DNA from: Labrys okinawensis | Lineage (GTDB): Bacteria; Pseudomonadota; Alphaproteobacteria; Rhizobiales; Labraceae | NCBI RefSeq assembly: GCF_002982075.1 | Contig: NZ_PUEJ01000010.1 | Span: forward strand, 186,001-250,000 | Direction: 5' to 3' | Length of the DNA stretch: 64,000 nt | Part shown: positions 20,086 through 28,230 of the stretch, piece by piece | How positions within the stretch are numbered: the stretch's first letter is position 1 | Layout: each line of letters begins with the position of its first letter | Notes under the pieces: generated by a model | Databases searched by the model: none | Seen by the model: only the letters and a program-made list of their open reading frames with translations | What the model was told of the DNA's origin: nothing | Made by a program: the position numbers and the translations under genes

Positions 20086-20172
20086 CATGCCCGGGCTTGT
20101 CCCGGGCATCCAGCTACCGCCACTTGTCGAGATTGCGGCACTGGATTGCCGGGACGAAGCCCGGCAATGACA
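20086..20172. repeat. GCCGGGC-type palindromic intergenic repeat, copy 2
   Basis: Left arm GCATGCCCGGGCTTGTCCCG (from 20087, continuing GGCATCCAG) and right arm CTGGATTGCCGGGACGAAGC (from 20142, continuing CCGGCAATGAC) are imperfect inverted copies with a loop of about 27 bases. The right arm in reverse, GTCATTGCCGGGCTTCGTCC, matches the left arm at most positions. It occupies most of the gap between metZ and xdhC. Confidence 0.75.
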
Positions 20173-20222
20173 AAAGTCGAGTTTTACGGATTTCCGGCCA
20201 GGCTCTGGGACCAGCCCCTCGA

Positions 20223-21431
20223 TTACAGGGCCTTGTCGAGTGCCTGCTCGAAATCGGCGATCAGGTCGTCGGCGCTCTCGATGCCGGCGGAGAAACGCAG
20301 CATGCCCTGACGGATGCCCATGCCGAGACGCGCATCTTCCTCGAAACGCTGATGGGTGGTGGTCGAGGGGTGGGTGAGCAGGCTCTTGGTGTCGCCGAGA
20401 TTGTTGGAAATGCGAGTGATCTTCAGGGCATTGGCGACCTTGAACGCCGCCTCTTTGCCGCCCTTCACCTCGAAGGTCACCAGCGTGCCGCCCGCTTTCA
20501 TCTGGCGGCGCGCGAGTTCGGCCTGGGGATGGTCGTCACGGAAAGGGTAGATCACGCGTTCGATCGCCTTGTGGGCAGCCAGGGCGTCGGCGACCTTCGC
20601 CGCATTGGCGATCTGGCGCTCGACCCGCAGCTCCAGCGTCTCCAGGCCCTTGAGCATCACCCAGGCATTGAAGGGCGAGATCGAGGGACCGGTCTGGCGC
20701 AGATAGGTATGGATGTGGTCGTTGATGAACTTTTCGGACGCCAGGATCACGCCGGCCAGACAGCGGCCCTGCCCGTCAATGTGCTTGGTCGCCGAATAGA
20801 CCACGCAATCGGCGCCGAGCGCGAGCGGGCTCTGCAGCAGCGGCGTGGCGAAAACATTGTCTACCACCAGCGTGGCGCCGGCGCTCTTGGCGATCCCGGC
20901 GATGGCCGCTATGTCGAGAATCTCGAGCGTGGGATTGGTCGGGCTTTCCAGGAAGAATACCTTGGTCTCCGGCCGCACGGCCGCCCGCCACTGGCCGAGA
21001 TCGGTACCGTCGACCAGGGTCGAGCTGACGCCGAAACGCGGCAGAAGCTCCTCGATGACATAGCGGCAGGAGCCGAACAGCGCCTTGGCGGCGACGATGT
21101 GATCGCCCGCCTTGAGCTGGCCGATCAGCGTCGCGGTGACGGCGGCCATGCCGGAGGCGGTGGCGCGGGCGGCCTCGGCTCCCTCCAGTTCCGCCATACG
21201 CTGCTCGAACATCGCCACGGTCGGATTGGAAAAGCGGCTATAGATGAAGCCGGCATCCTCGCCCTTGAAGCGGGCCTCGGCCTGCTCGGCGCTTTCGTAG
21301 ACGAACCCCTGGGTGAGGAACAGCGCCTCCGACGTCTCGGCATATTGGGAGCGCAGCGTGCCGGCATGCACGAGCCGGGTTGCCGGACGCAATTCCCGGG
21401 TGGAAGGTGCTGAAGTCAAAGGTTTGGTCAT
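20223..21431 (-). CDS. metZ: O-succinylhomoserine sulfhydrylase MetZ
   Basis: PLP enzyme that makes homocysteine directly from O-succinylhomoserine and sulfide in methionine synthesis. From ATG 21431 it is 402 residues; AGGA lies 9 bases upstream, and the TTG at 21438-21440 is too close to that site. Family segments: YSRFSNPTV near 64, FLESPTNPTLEI near 160, LVVDNVFATP near 188 and the Schiff-base lysine K216 in SATKHIDGQGR. The KHIDGQGR segment is typical of MetZ. A SAM-II riboswitch precedes the gene, consistent with repression when S-adenosylmethionine is high. Confidence 0.95.
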   Translation of the reverse strand: MTKPLTSAPSTRELRPATRLVHAGTLRSQYAETSEALFLTQGFVYESAEQAEARFKGEDAGFIYSRFSNPTVAMFEQRMAELEGAEAARATASGMAAVTATLIGQLKAGDHIVAAKALFGSCRYVIEELLPRFGVSSTLVDGTDLGQWRAAVRPETKVFFLESPTNPTLEILDIAAIAGIAKSAGATLVVDNVFATPLLQSPLALGADCVVYSATKHIDGQGRCLAGVILASEKFINDHIHTYLRQTGPSISPFNAWVMLKGLETLELRVERQIANAAKVADALAAHKAIERVIYPFRDDHPQAELARRQMKAGGTLVTFEVKGGKEAAFKVANALKITRISNNLGDTKSLLTHPSTTTHQRFEEDARLGMGIRQGMLRFSAGIESADDLIADFEQALDKAL

Positions 21432-21477
21432 CTGCGGCAATCCTGAACAGCCGCAAGTCGAGCGCCAGCGCTCTTTC

Positions 21478-21540
21478 CCACGGCCCTTTAGCGAGTTGTT
21501 TTACGTGGCTGCAAGCCGGCCGGCCCAAATCCACCACGAC
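21478..21540 (-). ncRNA. SAM-II riboswitch of metZ
   Basis: Read on the minus strand the segment begins CGTGGTGGATTTGG, continues GCCGGCTTGCAGCCACGTAA and ends AACAACTCGCTAAAGGGC. CTTGCAGCCACGT...AACAA...CGCTAAA is the conserved SAM-II core, a pseudoknot that binds S-adenosylmethionine. The GTGG/CCAC pairing for stem 1 is present. It ends about 47 bases before the metZ start. A small hairpin GAGCGC/GCGCTC lies between the aptamer and the AGGA ribosome site. Known SAM-II elements sit in front of metA/metZ/metX in alphaproteobacteria and turn expression down with ligand. Confidence 0.93.
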
Positions 21541-21638
21541 GAAGACTGTTGAGTAGCCCTACTCCCCGATGGCGTCAATGCATGGTTTCGTCTAGCAAGA
21601 CCAAGATACGCCAAAACTGGCAGCAAAAAGCGAGAGCC

Positions 21639-22757
21639 ATGCCGTCCGCGAACATCCTGCATTCCCAAGGCATCCTGCACAGCCATGGCATCCTGCCTTC
21701 CCAGGCGATCGCCGGCTTGGTCGAGGCGGGCGCCATCCGCATCGAGCAGCCCCTGGCTTCGGACCAGATCCAGCCGGCCAGCCTCGACCTGCGCCTGGGC
21801 GCCAAGGCCTATCGCATGCGGGCAAGCTTCCTGCCGGGGCCGCGCAGCACCGTGGCCGAGCGCATCGCCGACCTTGCCCTGCACGAGATCGACCTGACCA
21901 AGGGCGCCGTGCTGGAAACGGGCTGCGTCTATATCGTACCCCTGCTCGAAAGCCTGAAGATGCCGGACGGCGTTCTCGCCTCCACCAATCCCAAGAGCTC
22001 GACCGGCCGCCTCGACGTCTTCACGCGCGTCATCACCGACCATGCCCGCGCCTTCGACCAGGTCGAGGCCGGCTATGACGGCCCGCTCTATGCCGAGATC
22101 GGCCCGCGCACCTTTCCGGTGCTGGTCAGGACGGGATCGCGCCTCAGTCAGATCCGTTTCCGCCGCGGCGAGGCCCGCATCGACGATGTCTCCCTGCGCG
22201 AATTGCAGCGCCGCATGGGCCTGGTCTCCTCGCCGGATCCGGACATTGCCGGCGGCGTCGCCGTCTCCGTCGACCTGACCGGCTTCGGCGACGGCATCGT
22301 CGGCTACCGCGCCAAACGGCACACCGCCGTGATCGATGTCGACAAGCGTGCGGCCTGCGATCTCCTCGATTTCTGGGAGCCCATTCCCCATCGCGGCAAG
22401 AACGACATGATCCTCGACCCGGACGAGTTCTACATCCTGGCGTCCAAGGAAGCCGTGCATGTGCCGCCGGAATTCGCCGCTGAAATGGTGCCTTTCGACC
22501 CGCTGGTGGGCGAGTTCCGCGTGCATTACGCCGGCTTCTTCGATCCGGGCTTCGGCTATTCACCCGATGGCATGGAGGCGGCCCGGGCCGTGCTGGAAGT
22601 GCGTTCGCGCGAAGTCCCCTTCATCGTCGAGGACGGCCAGATCGTCGGGCGCCTGATCTATGAGCGCATGCTCGAACGCCCGCAGATCCTCTACGGCTCC
22701 GGCCTCAATTCGAACTATCAGGGCCAGGCCCTGAAGCTCTCCAAGCATTTCAAATAG
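21639..22757 (+). CDS. dcd: 2'-deoxycytidine 5'-triphosphate deaminase, alphaproteobacterial long form
   Basis: Deaminates dCTP to dUTP for thymidylate synthesis. About 372 residues, roughly twice the E. coli enzyme, as expected for the alphaproteobacterial form with two dUTPase-like folds. The substrate motif is KSSTGRLDVFTRV near residue 120. The N-terminus from ATG 21639 (GAGAG before it) contains three near-copies of a six-residue unit, NILHSQ-GILHSH-GILPSQ, of which only the last is normal. Open frame extends upstream to 21549, but there the sequence runs into the metZ leader region. Divergent from metZ. Confidence 0.88.
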   Translation: MPSANILHSQGILHSHGILPSQAIAGLVEAGAIRIEQPLASDQIQPASLDLRLGAKAYRMRASFLPGPRSTVAERIADLALHEIDLTKGAVLETGCVYIVPLLESLKMPDGVLASTNPKSSTGRLDVFTRVITDHARAFDQVEAGYDGPLYAEIGPRTFPVLVRTGSRLSQIRFRRGEARIDDVSLRELQRRMGLVSSPDPDIAGGVAVSVDLTGFGDGIVGYRAKRHTAVIDVDKRAACDLLDFWEPIPHRGKNDMILDPDEFYILASKEAVHVPPEFAAEMVPFDPLVGEFRVHYAGFFDPGFGYSPDGMEAARAVLEVRSREVPFIVEDGQIVGRLIYERMLERPQILYGSGLNSNYQGQALKLSKHFK

Positions 22758-22778
22758 GTCTGGCTCGAGCAACGAGGA

Positions 22779-24152
22779 CTATCGCTGCGCTGGCGCTGCG
22801 CACCAGGTTATTGTCGCGGCGACGATCTGCACCGATCCGCCCACGACCATGGCAGCGGCCAGTCCGGCCGAGCCACCGCCGAGAACGGCATAGAGCGAGC
22901 CGAGGACGGCGACGCCGACCGTCGCTCCGACCATCCGCGCCACATTGATGAGAGCCGAAGCCGTGCCGGCCCGCGCCGATGCGACCGCGCCCACCGCCTC
23001 CCCCATGAGGGGGCCGGTCGCCATGCCCATGCCGAGGCCGGTCAAGGCCAGGCCGATTTCGGCCGGCAGGATCGAGACATGATGGGCGCTGGCTGCGATC
23101 GCCAACAGGCCGCAGCCTATGACGGCGACACCGCCGCCGGTCATCGTTCGCATGCCGAGCCTTCGGCCCAGAAATCCCGAAAAGGGCGAGACTGCAACGA
23201 ACAAGGCGGCCATCGGCATCAAGGCAAGGCCCGCCATAGTCGGGCTGAGCCGGCCCGCTTCCTGCCAGAAGAGCGGCAGCAGGAAGAGAGTACCATACAT
23301 GCCGAAGGTCATGCCGGCGGTCGCCGTGATAGCGCCACGGAAGGTAGCGTTCTGAAAAATATCCAACGGCACCAAAGCTCTATGGTGATATCTTCCCTCG
23401 ATTGTTACAAAAAAGACCAGAGAGAGGACGGCCAGGAAACTGGCTCCCAGGGCGATGGACGGCCTCTCGCGCATTTCGATGGCGGCAAAGGCGAGACCGC
23501 CGAGGGCAGCCGCACCGACGAGTTGGCCACCCGCATCGAAGTGTCGTCCCTGGGGATCGGCGGATTCGGGAATGACCAGACCTGCCAGGGCCAGTGCGAC
23601 GAGGCCTATCGGCACGACGACGAGGAAGATGCTCGGCCAGCCGAAAACATGCAGCAGAATGCCACCGAGCGTTGGGCCGATGGCCATGGCAACGCCGTTG
23701 CAGGCCGCCCAGATGCCCAATGCGCGTTCCCGTTCGGCCTGATCGGTCCACGTGACGCGCAGAATCGCCAATGAAGATGGCGTCAAGAGCGCCGCACCGA
23801 GGCCGGCCAACGCCCGTGCTGCGATCAATACCTCGATCGTGGGAGAGAAGGCGCACAGGAGCGACGCCGCGGTGAAGATTGCGGCACCGGCCATGAAGAT
23901 CAGCCGGCGTCCCCGGAGATCGGCCAGCAAACCGCCCGTCAGCAGCATGACGGCGTAAACCAGATTATAGCCGTCCACGACCCATTGCAGCGCGCCGATA
24001 CTCGCGGAAAAGGCTTCGCCGATCGGGCGAACCGCGAGATTGACGACCGCCGTATCGACCTGGGCTATGAGGACCGCAAGGCACAGCGTCAGCAGGGCCA
24101 GCCCACGTCGCGAGCGCGGGAGAGCCCGTTTCGAAGCAAGAGTGGAATCCAT
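22779..24152 (-). CDS. MFS transporter, DHA2 family (14-helix drug exporter type)
   Basis: Proton-driven inner-membrane exporter, 457 residues from ATG 24152. About fourteen hydrophobic segments. The first helix reads LALLTLCLAVLIAQVDTAVV, followed by the motif GGLLADLRGRRLIFMAG between helices 2 and 3 and the exporter motif GPTLGGILLHVFGWPSIFLV in helix 5. An open frame extends upstream to 24542 over the divergent regulator, but it lacks hydrophobic character there. Divergent from the ArsR-type gene, so probably its regulated partner. Substrate unknown. Confidence 0.9.
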   Translation of the reverse strand: MDSTLASKRALPRSRRGLALLTLCLAVLIAQVDTAVVNLAVRPIGEAFSASIGALQWVVDGYNLVYAVMLLTGGLLADLRGRRLIFMAGAAIFTAASLLCAFSPTIEVLIAARALAGLGAALLTPSSLAILRVTWTDQAERERALGIWAACNGVAMAIGPTLGGILLHVFGWPSIFLVVVPIGLVALALAGLVIPESADPQGRHFDAGGQLVGAAALGGLAFAAIEMRERPSIALGASFLAVLSLVFFVTIEGRYHHRALVPLDIFQNATFRGAITATAGMTFGMYGTLFLLPLFWQEAGRLSPTMAGLALMPMAALFVAVSPFSGFLGRRLGMRTMTGGGVAVIGCGLLAIAASAHHVSILPAEIGLALTGLGMGMATGPLMGEAVGAVASARAGTASALINVARMVGATVGVAVLGSLYAVLGGGSAGLAAAMVVGGSVQIVAATITWCAAPAQR

Positions 24153-24190
24153 GGCGGATGGTCTCCGTGGACGCAGGTCCTTGTTACCGC

Positions 24191-24229
24191 CATGTTCAGG
24201 TTCGATGCTTCGGCCTGCATCGAAACATG
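24191..24229. promoter_or_regulatory. Palindromic operator between MFS exporter and ArsR-type regulator
   Basis: TTCGATGC (24201-24208) and GCATCGAA (24217-24224) are a perfect inverted repeat with 8 bases between. Outer arms CATGT (24191-24195) and ACATG (24225-24229) add to it, offset by five bases on the left. It is located in the 119-base divergent promoter region and ends 43 bases before the regulator start. TTCGAT-N-ATCGAA-like sites are typical for ArsR-fold regulators. Confidence 0.6.
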
Positions 24230-24271
24230 CCCCGAGGCGTTGGGGCATACTCATCCCGGAAAGGGGATGCC

Positions 24272-24979
24272 ATGCCCGAAATTCCGGATTTTGCCTTCGC
24301 CGCGTCATTGGTCGCCGATCCCGCCCGTGCACTGATGCTGACCGCCCTGCTCGACGGGCGGGCGCTGCCGGCCGGCGAACTGGCCTATGCCGCCCGCATC
24401 GCGCCCCAGACGGCGAGTTCCCATCTGGCCAAGCTGCTTGCCGGTGGCCTCCTCGCTGTCGAGACGGAAGGGCGCCATCGTTATTATCGTCTCGCCGGCG
24501 GCCATGTCGCCGAGGCGCTTGAGCGCCTGTCCGTGCTCGCACCGGACCAGCCGGTGCGGCGCAAGGCGATCAGCGGCAAAGCGCGTGAACTGCGTTATTG
24601 CCGGTGTTGCTATGACCATCTGGCCGGACAGGTCGGCGTCGCCGTGACACAGGGCTTGGTCGAGCATGGCTATCTCGTCCCGGCCTCCGACAAGCAGTTT
24701 CGCGTCACCGCCAGCGGCCACGCCTGGTTCAACTCGATCGGCCTCGATGTTGCGGCGCTGAAGCCCACCGCACGGGGGCTTGCGCGCCAATGCCTGGATT
24801 GGACCGAGCGCAGCCATCACCTCGCGGGCCCTCTCGGCGTGCATCTACTGAGCACGATGTGCAAGCTGGGATGGCTGCGCCGCAGCAAGGACTCGCGGGC
24901 GATACAGGTCACCCCCAAGGGCTGGATCGAACTCAGACGACAACTTGGCATCGATCCCGTTTCGACTCTGGCAGCGTAA
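24272..24979 (+). CDS. ArsR-type winged-helix transcriptional regulator
   Basis: Probable repressor of the divergent MFS gene, 235 residues from ATG 24272 with GGAAAGGGG just upstream. The winged helix lies at about residues 8-80, with recognition helix region APQTASSHLAKLLAGGLL and wing VETEGRHRYYRLAG. The rest (about 100-230) is longer than in minimal ArsR proteins and contains CRCCYDHLAGQVGVAV, where clustered cysteines might bind metal or sense thiol state, and a C-terminal segment that again looks winged-helix-like (WLRRSKDSRAIQVTPKGW). The inducer is unknown. Confidence 0.85.
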   Translation: MPEIPDFAFAASLVADPARALMLTALLDGRALPAGELAYAARIAPQTASSHLAKLLAGGLLAVETEGRHRYYRLAGGHVAEALERLSVLAPDQPVRRKAISGKARELRYCRCCYDHLAGQVGVAVTQGLVEHGYLVPASDKQFRVTASGHAWFNSIGLDVAALKPTARGLARQCLDWTERSHHLAGPLGVHLLSTMCKLGWLRRSKDSRAIQVTPKGWIELRRQLGIDPVSTLAA

Positions 24980-25020
24980 GGCTTCCTTTCACAGAACACG
25001 GGTCTCTTTCTTCAGGCCAT

Positions 25021-25033
25021 GTGGTCAGGCCAC
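25021..25033. promoter_or_regulatory. Candidate GntR/FadR-type operator
   Basis: GTGGTCAGGCCAC (25021-25033) is an inverted repeat GTGG-N5-CCAC that fits the TGGT-N3-ACCA type of FadR-subfamily sites apart from one position. It lies 70 bases in front of the regulator gene at 25103. Autoregulation is inferred. Confidence 0.45.
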
Positions 25034-25102
25034 CTAGCCACTTGAATGTTCCGCTGTCGATGATAGGCTCGAAGCGAGCAGAATGACCGGCGAGACAGGA
25101 CC

Positions 25103-25846
25103 ATGCCGTTTCAGGCCGTGGCGTCGCAGAGACTGTTCCAGCAGGTTGCCGAGCAGGTCGTCGGGCTCATCCGCTCGGGCGAATTGCCGCCGGGCACGCG
25201 CCTTCCCGCCGAACGGGACCTGGCCAGAAAGCTGGGCGTCAGCCGACCGGTGGTGCGCGAAGCGATGATCGCGCTGGAGATTTCCGGCTTCGTCGAAGTG
25301 AAGACGGGCACGGGCAGCTATGTCTCCGACGGGTCGCCGCGGGCCGGCGAACTCGGCGATGCCGGCCCAAGTGCCTTCGACCTGCTCGCGGCCCGCCGCA
25401 TCATCGAGGGCGAGATTGCGGCCACCGCTGCCGAAATGGCCAGACCAGCAGACATCGAGCGTCTCGATCAGGCCCTGGCCTGGTACCGGCAGGAATCTCT
25501 CAAGGGTGAAGACTCTTTCGAAGCTGATCGCGCCTTCCATCTGGGCATTGCCGAAGCCACCGGCAATCCGGTGCTCACCCGGACGATGGAGCTCCTGTGG
25601 GGCGACATGCGCGGTCGCATCTTCGACCGGCTGGGCGAGTTGACCAAGAACTCCACCAAACTGCGGACCAACATGGCCGATCATCAGGCCATTCGTGACG
25701 CCATCGCCGGAGGCGATGGTCATAGCGCGCGCCAGGCCATGCAAACGCATATCGCCAATGTCGAAACCTATTTCCTGATGGATGCCGCGGAAGACGGCAC
25801 GACGACACAGACGAGGAACGCCACAGGCGGCACGAGCCGCCGCTAA
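25103..25846 (+). CDS. GntR family transcriptional regulator, FadR subfamily
   Basis: Regulator of 247 residues directly ahead of an ABC importer it probably controls. Winged helix at about 8-75 with TRLPAERDLARKLGVSRPVV and REAMIALEISGFVEVKTGTG. FCD domain at about 92-230, with candidate metal/ligand residues in RAFHLGIAEATGNPV and MADHQAIRDAI. The C-terminal 20 residues are polar and low-complexity (TTTQTRNATGGTSRR). The binding-protein gene follows 22 bases after the stop. Confidence 0.92.
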   Translation: MPFQAVASQRLFQQVAEQVVGLIRSGELPPGTRLPAERDLARKLGVSRPVVREAMIALEISGFVEVKTGTGSYVSDGSPRAGELGDAGPSAFDLLAARRIIEGEIAATAAEMARPADIERLDQALAWYRQESLKGEDSFEADRAFHLGIAEATGNPVLTRTMELLWGDMRGRIFDRLGELTKNSTKLRTNMADHQAIRDAIAGGDGHSARQAMQTHIANVETYFLMDAAEDGTTTQTRNATGGTSRR

Positions 25847-25868
25847 AGATCAAGAATGGGAGGATGTC

Positions 25869-27053
25869 ATGACTGCTCGGATAACCCGCCGCCAGGCACT
25901 CGGCGCCGGCATCGGCTTTGCGGCCCTCGGCATTGCCGGCGCCAAGGCGGAAACCCCGGCCCTGCCGAAGGCGCCCGTCACGCTCAATGTCGTCGACGTC
26001 GCCGGCAATCTTGCCCTGACCCAGAAGGCCATCCAGAACTACGCCAAGGCGAAGCCGGAGCTGGTGTCGAAGATCAGCTTCACCAAGGCGCCGGCGCCGG
26101 ATCTTCCCGGCAAGCTCAAGGCCCAGCAGGATGCCGGCCGGGTCGACATCGATCTCGTCCTCACCGGCACGGACGCGCTGTCCGCGGGCCTCGACCAGAA
26201 GATCTGGGTACCGCTCCTGCCGGATCTCGCTTCGGCGCTGCCCAAGCTCGACGACGTCCTGCTCGCACCGGCCGCCCGCATGCAGGGGCTGGCGAACGGG
26301 GCCGGTGTCGTCGTCTCCTATTATCCCTCCGGGCCGCTGCTCGAATATGCCCCCGAACGCGTCTCGCAGCCGCCGAACACGGCCGAGGAACTGCTCGCCT
26401 ATGCCAAGGTCAATCCGAACCGCTTCATCTATGCCCGCCCGGCCAATTCCGGGCCGGGGCGCACCTTCCTGATGGGCCTGCCCTACATCCTCGGCGACAA
26501 GGATCCGAAAGATCCCGTCAATGGCTGGGAGAAGACCTGGGCCTATCTGAAGGAACTGGGGGAAGCCATCGAATATTATCCCACCGGCACGGGCGCGACC
26601 ATGAAGGAGTTCGGCGAGGGTTCGCGCGACATGACCGTGTCCACCACCGGCTGGGACATCAATCCGCGCGTGCTCGGCGTGGTGCCCAAGACTGCCGCGA
26701 TCTCGACGCTGAAGGGCTTTCACTGGGTTACCGACGCCCATTACGCCTGCATTCCCAAGGGCCTCGCTCCGGAGAAGATCGCGGTGCTGCTCGATCTCAT
26801 CAGCTTCATGCTGAAGCCGGAGCAGCAGGCCTACACCTATGACGAAGGCTATTTCTATCCGGGGCCGGCCGTGAAGAACGTCACGCTCTCCATGGCGCCC
26901 GAGGAGAGCCAGGCTGCCATCGCTGAATTCGGCAGGCCGGAATATGAAAAGCTGATTGCCGACATTCCCACCGAACTGCCGCTCGATCCGGCCAAGATGG
27001 TGGTGGCCTTCAACATGTGGGACAAGCAGATCGGCGCCGCCAAGACCAAATGA
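25869..27053 (+). CDS. ABC transporter substrate-binding protein (Tat-exported, PotD/AfuA-type)
   Basis: Periplasmic binding protein of 394 residues. ATG 25869 is preceded by GGGAGG at 25858-25863. The N-terminus ITRRQALGAGIGFAALGIAG carries a twin arginine and hydrophobic stretch, suggesting Tat export. The mature domain resembles binding proteins of the spermidine/putrescine, thiamine and ferric-iron superfamily, with RPANSGPGRTFLMGLPYILG near 210 and MTVSTTGWDINPRVLG near 260. Its own permeases and ATPase follow. Ligand unknown; a carboxylate, polyamine or phosphonate is as likely as any. Confidence 0.88.
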   Translation: MTARITRRQALGAGIGFAALGIAGAKAETPALPKAPVTLNVVDVAGNLALTQKAIQNYAKAKPELVSKISFTKAPAPDLPGKLKAQQDAGRVDIDLVLTGTDALSAGLDQKIWVPLLPDLASALPKLDDVLLAPAARMQGLANGAGVVVSYYPSGPLLEYAPERVSQPPNTAEELLAYAKVNPNRFIYARPANSGPGRTFLMGLPYILGDKDPKDPVNGWEKTWAYLKELGEAIEYYPTGTGATMKEFGEGSRDMTVSTTGWDINPRVLGVVPKTAAISTLKGFHWVTDAHYACIPKGLAPEKIAVLLDLISFMLKPEQQAYTYDEGYFYPGPAVKNVTLSMAPEESQAAIAEFGRPEYEKLIADIPTELPLDPAKMVVAFNMWDKQIGAAKTK

Positions 27054-27168
27054 GACGCGAACCGGGAAAGGCCCGGTTTCGTGCGTCGCGGGGAAGGTCC
27101 AGGACCCTCGTCAGGCATCCGGGCTAGCCTCCCCCGCTTTCACCATTGTGGGCATGGCGGCAGGTTCG

Positions 27169-28230
27169 ATGTCAGCACTGAGTAATTTTAGCCATTTGAA
27201 GCTCGACCGGGTCGGGCGCGATTTCGGCGCCATGAACGCCCTGAAGGACCTGTCCTTCACGGTTCAGCGCGGCGAATTCATCGCCCTGCTCGGCCCCTCC
27301 GGTTGCGGCAAGTCGACCGCCCTCAACTGCATTGCCGGCCTGTTGCCAACCACGCGCGGCTCGATCTGGCTCGACGACCGGCGTATCGATACGCTCGGCC
27401 CCGAAGACCGCGGCTTCGGCATGGTATTCCAGAACTACGCCCTGTTTCCGCATATGAGCGTCAGGGACAATGTCGGTTTCGGCCTGCGCATGCGCAGCGT
27501 GCCGCGCGAACAGGCCTCCGCGCGCATCGGTGAGGCGCTGGCGACGGTCAGGCTCACCGACCAAGCCGCCAAGCTGCCCGGCCAGTTGTCGGGCGGACAG
27601 CAGCAGAGGGTCGCCATTGCCCGCGCCATCGCGGTCGAGCCGCCCCTGGTCCTGATGGACGAGCCGCTTTCCAATCTCGACGCCAAGCTCCGCCTGGAGA
27701 TGCGCCAGGAAATCCGTCGCATCCATGCCGGCCTCGGCTCGATCACCCTCTATGTCACCCACGACCAGGACGAAGCGCTTTCGCTGGCCGACCGCATCAT
27801 CGTGCTGCGCGACGGCGAGATCCGCCAGATCGGCACGCCCGAGGAACTCTATCAACGGCCGGCGACGCTGGACGTCGCCGAATTCATGGGGTTCCGCAAC
27901 CGCCTGCCGGGCACGGTCATTGCCTCGTCGAACGACGGCGTAACGCTGGAGATCGCCGGCGAACGGCTCGAGGGGGTCGCCCGCCAGGTGCTGGCCAGCC
28001 CGAGCGCGGTCGCGGCGATCCGTCCGGACGATCTGATTGCCGGGGAACAGGGCATCCCCGCCGTTGTCGAGATCTGCGAATATCGCGGCCACGCCTTCTT
28101 CGGAGCGGCCAGGGGACCGACGGGCAACGAACTCTTCTTCAGGGCGCGGCAGCGCATGCGGCCGGGCGAAAAGGTGCATCTGAAGGCCGATCCGGCCCGA
28201 GTCCTCGTCTTCAACGAGGTAGCGCGATGA
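27169..28230 (+). CDS. ABC transporter ATP-binding protein (PotA-type)
   Basis: Cytoplasmic ATPase of 353 residues from ATG 27169 (27154 is the alternative). Walker A GPSGCGKST at about 42-50, Q-loop in MVFQNYALFPHMSVRDN, signature LSGGQQQRVAIARAI, Walker B LVLMDEPLSNLDAKL, switch LYVTHDQDEALSLADRI. A C-terminal TOBE regulatory domain starts near residue 270 (GFRNRLPGTVIASS). The next gene starts within its stop codon (ATGA at 28227-28230). Confidence 0.93.
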   Translation: MSALSNFSHLKLDRVGRDFGAMNALKDLSFTVQRGEFIALLGPSGCGKSTALNCIAGLLPTTRGSIWLDDRRIDTLGPEDRGFGMVFQNYALFPHMSVRDNVGFGLRMRSVPREQASARIGEALATVRLTDQAAKLPGQLSGGQQQRVAIARAIAVEPPLVLMDEPLSNLDAKLRLEMRQEIRRIHAGLGSITLYVTHDQDEALSLADRIIVLRDGEIRQIGTPEELYQRPATLDVAEFMGFRNRLPGTVIASSNDGVTLEIAGERLEGVARQVLASPSAVAAIRPDDLIAGEQGIPAVVEICEYRGHAFFGAARGPTGNELFFRARQRMRPGEKVHLKADPARVLVFNEVAR

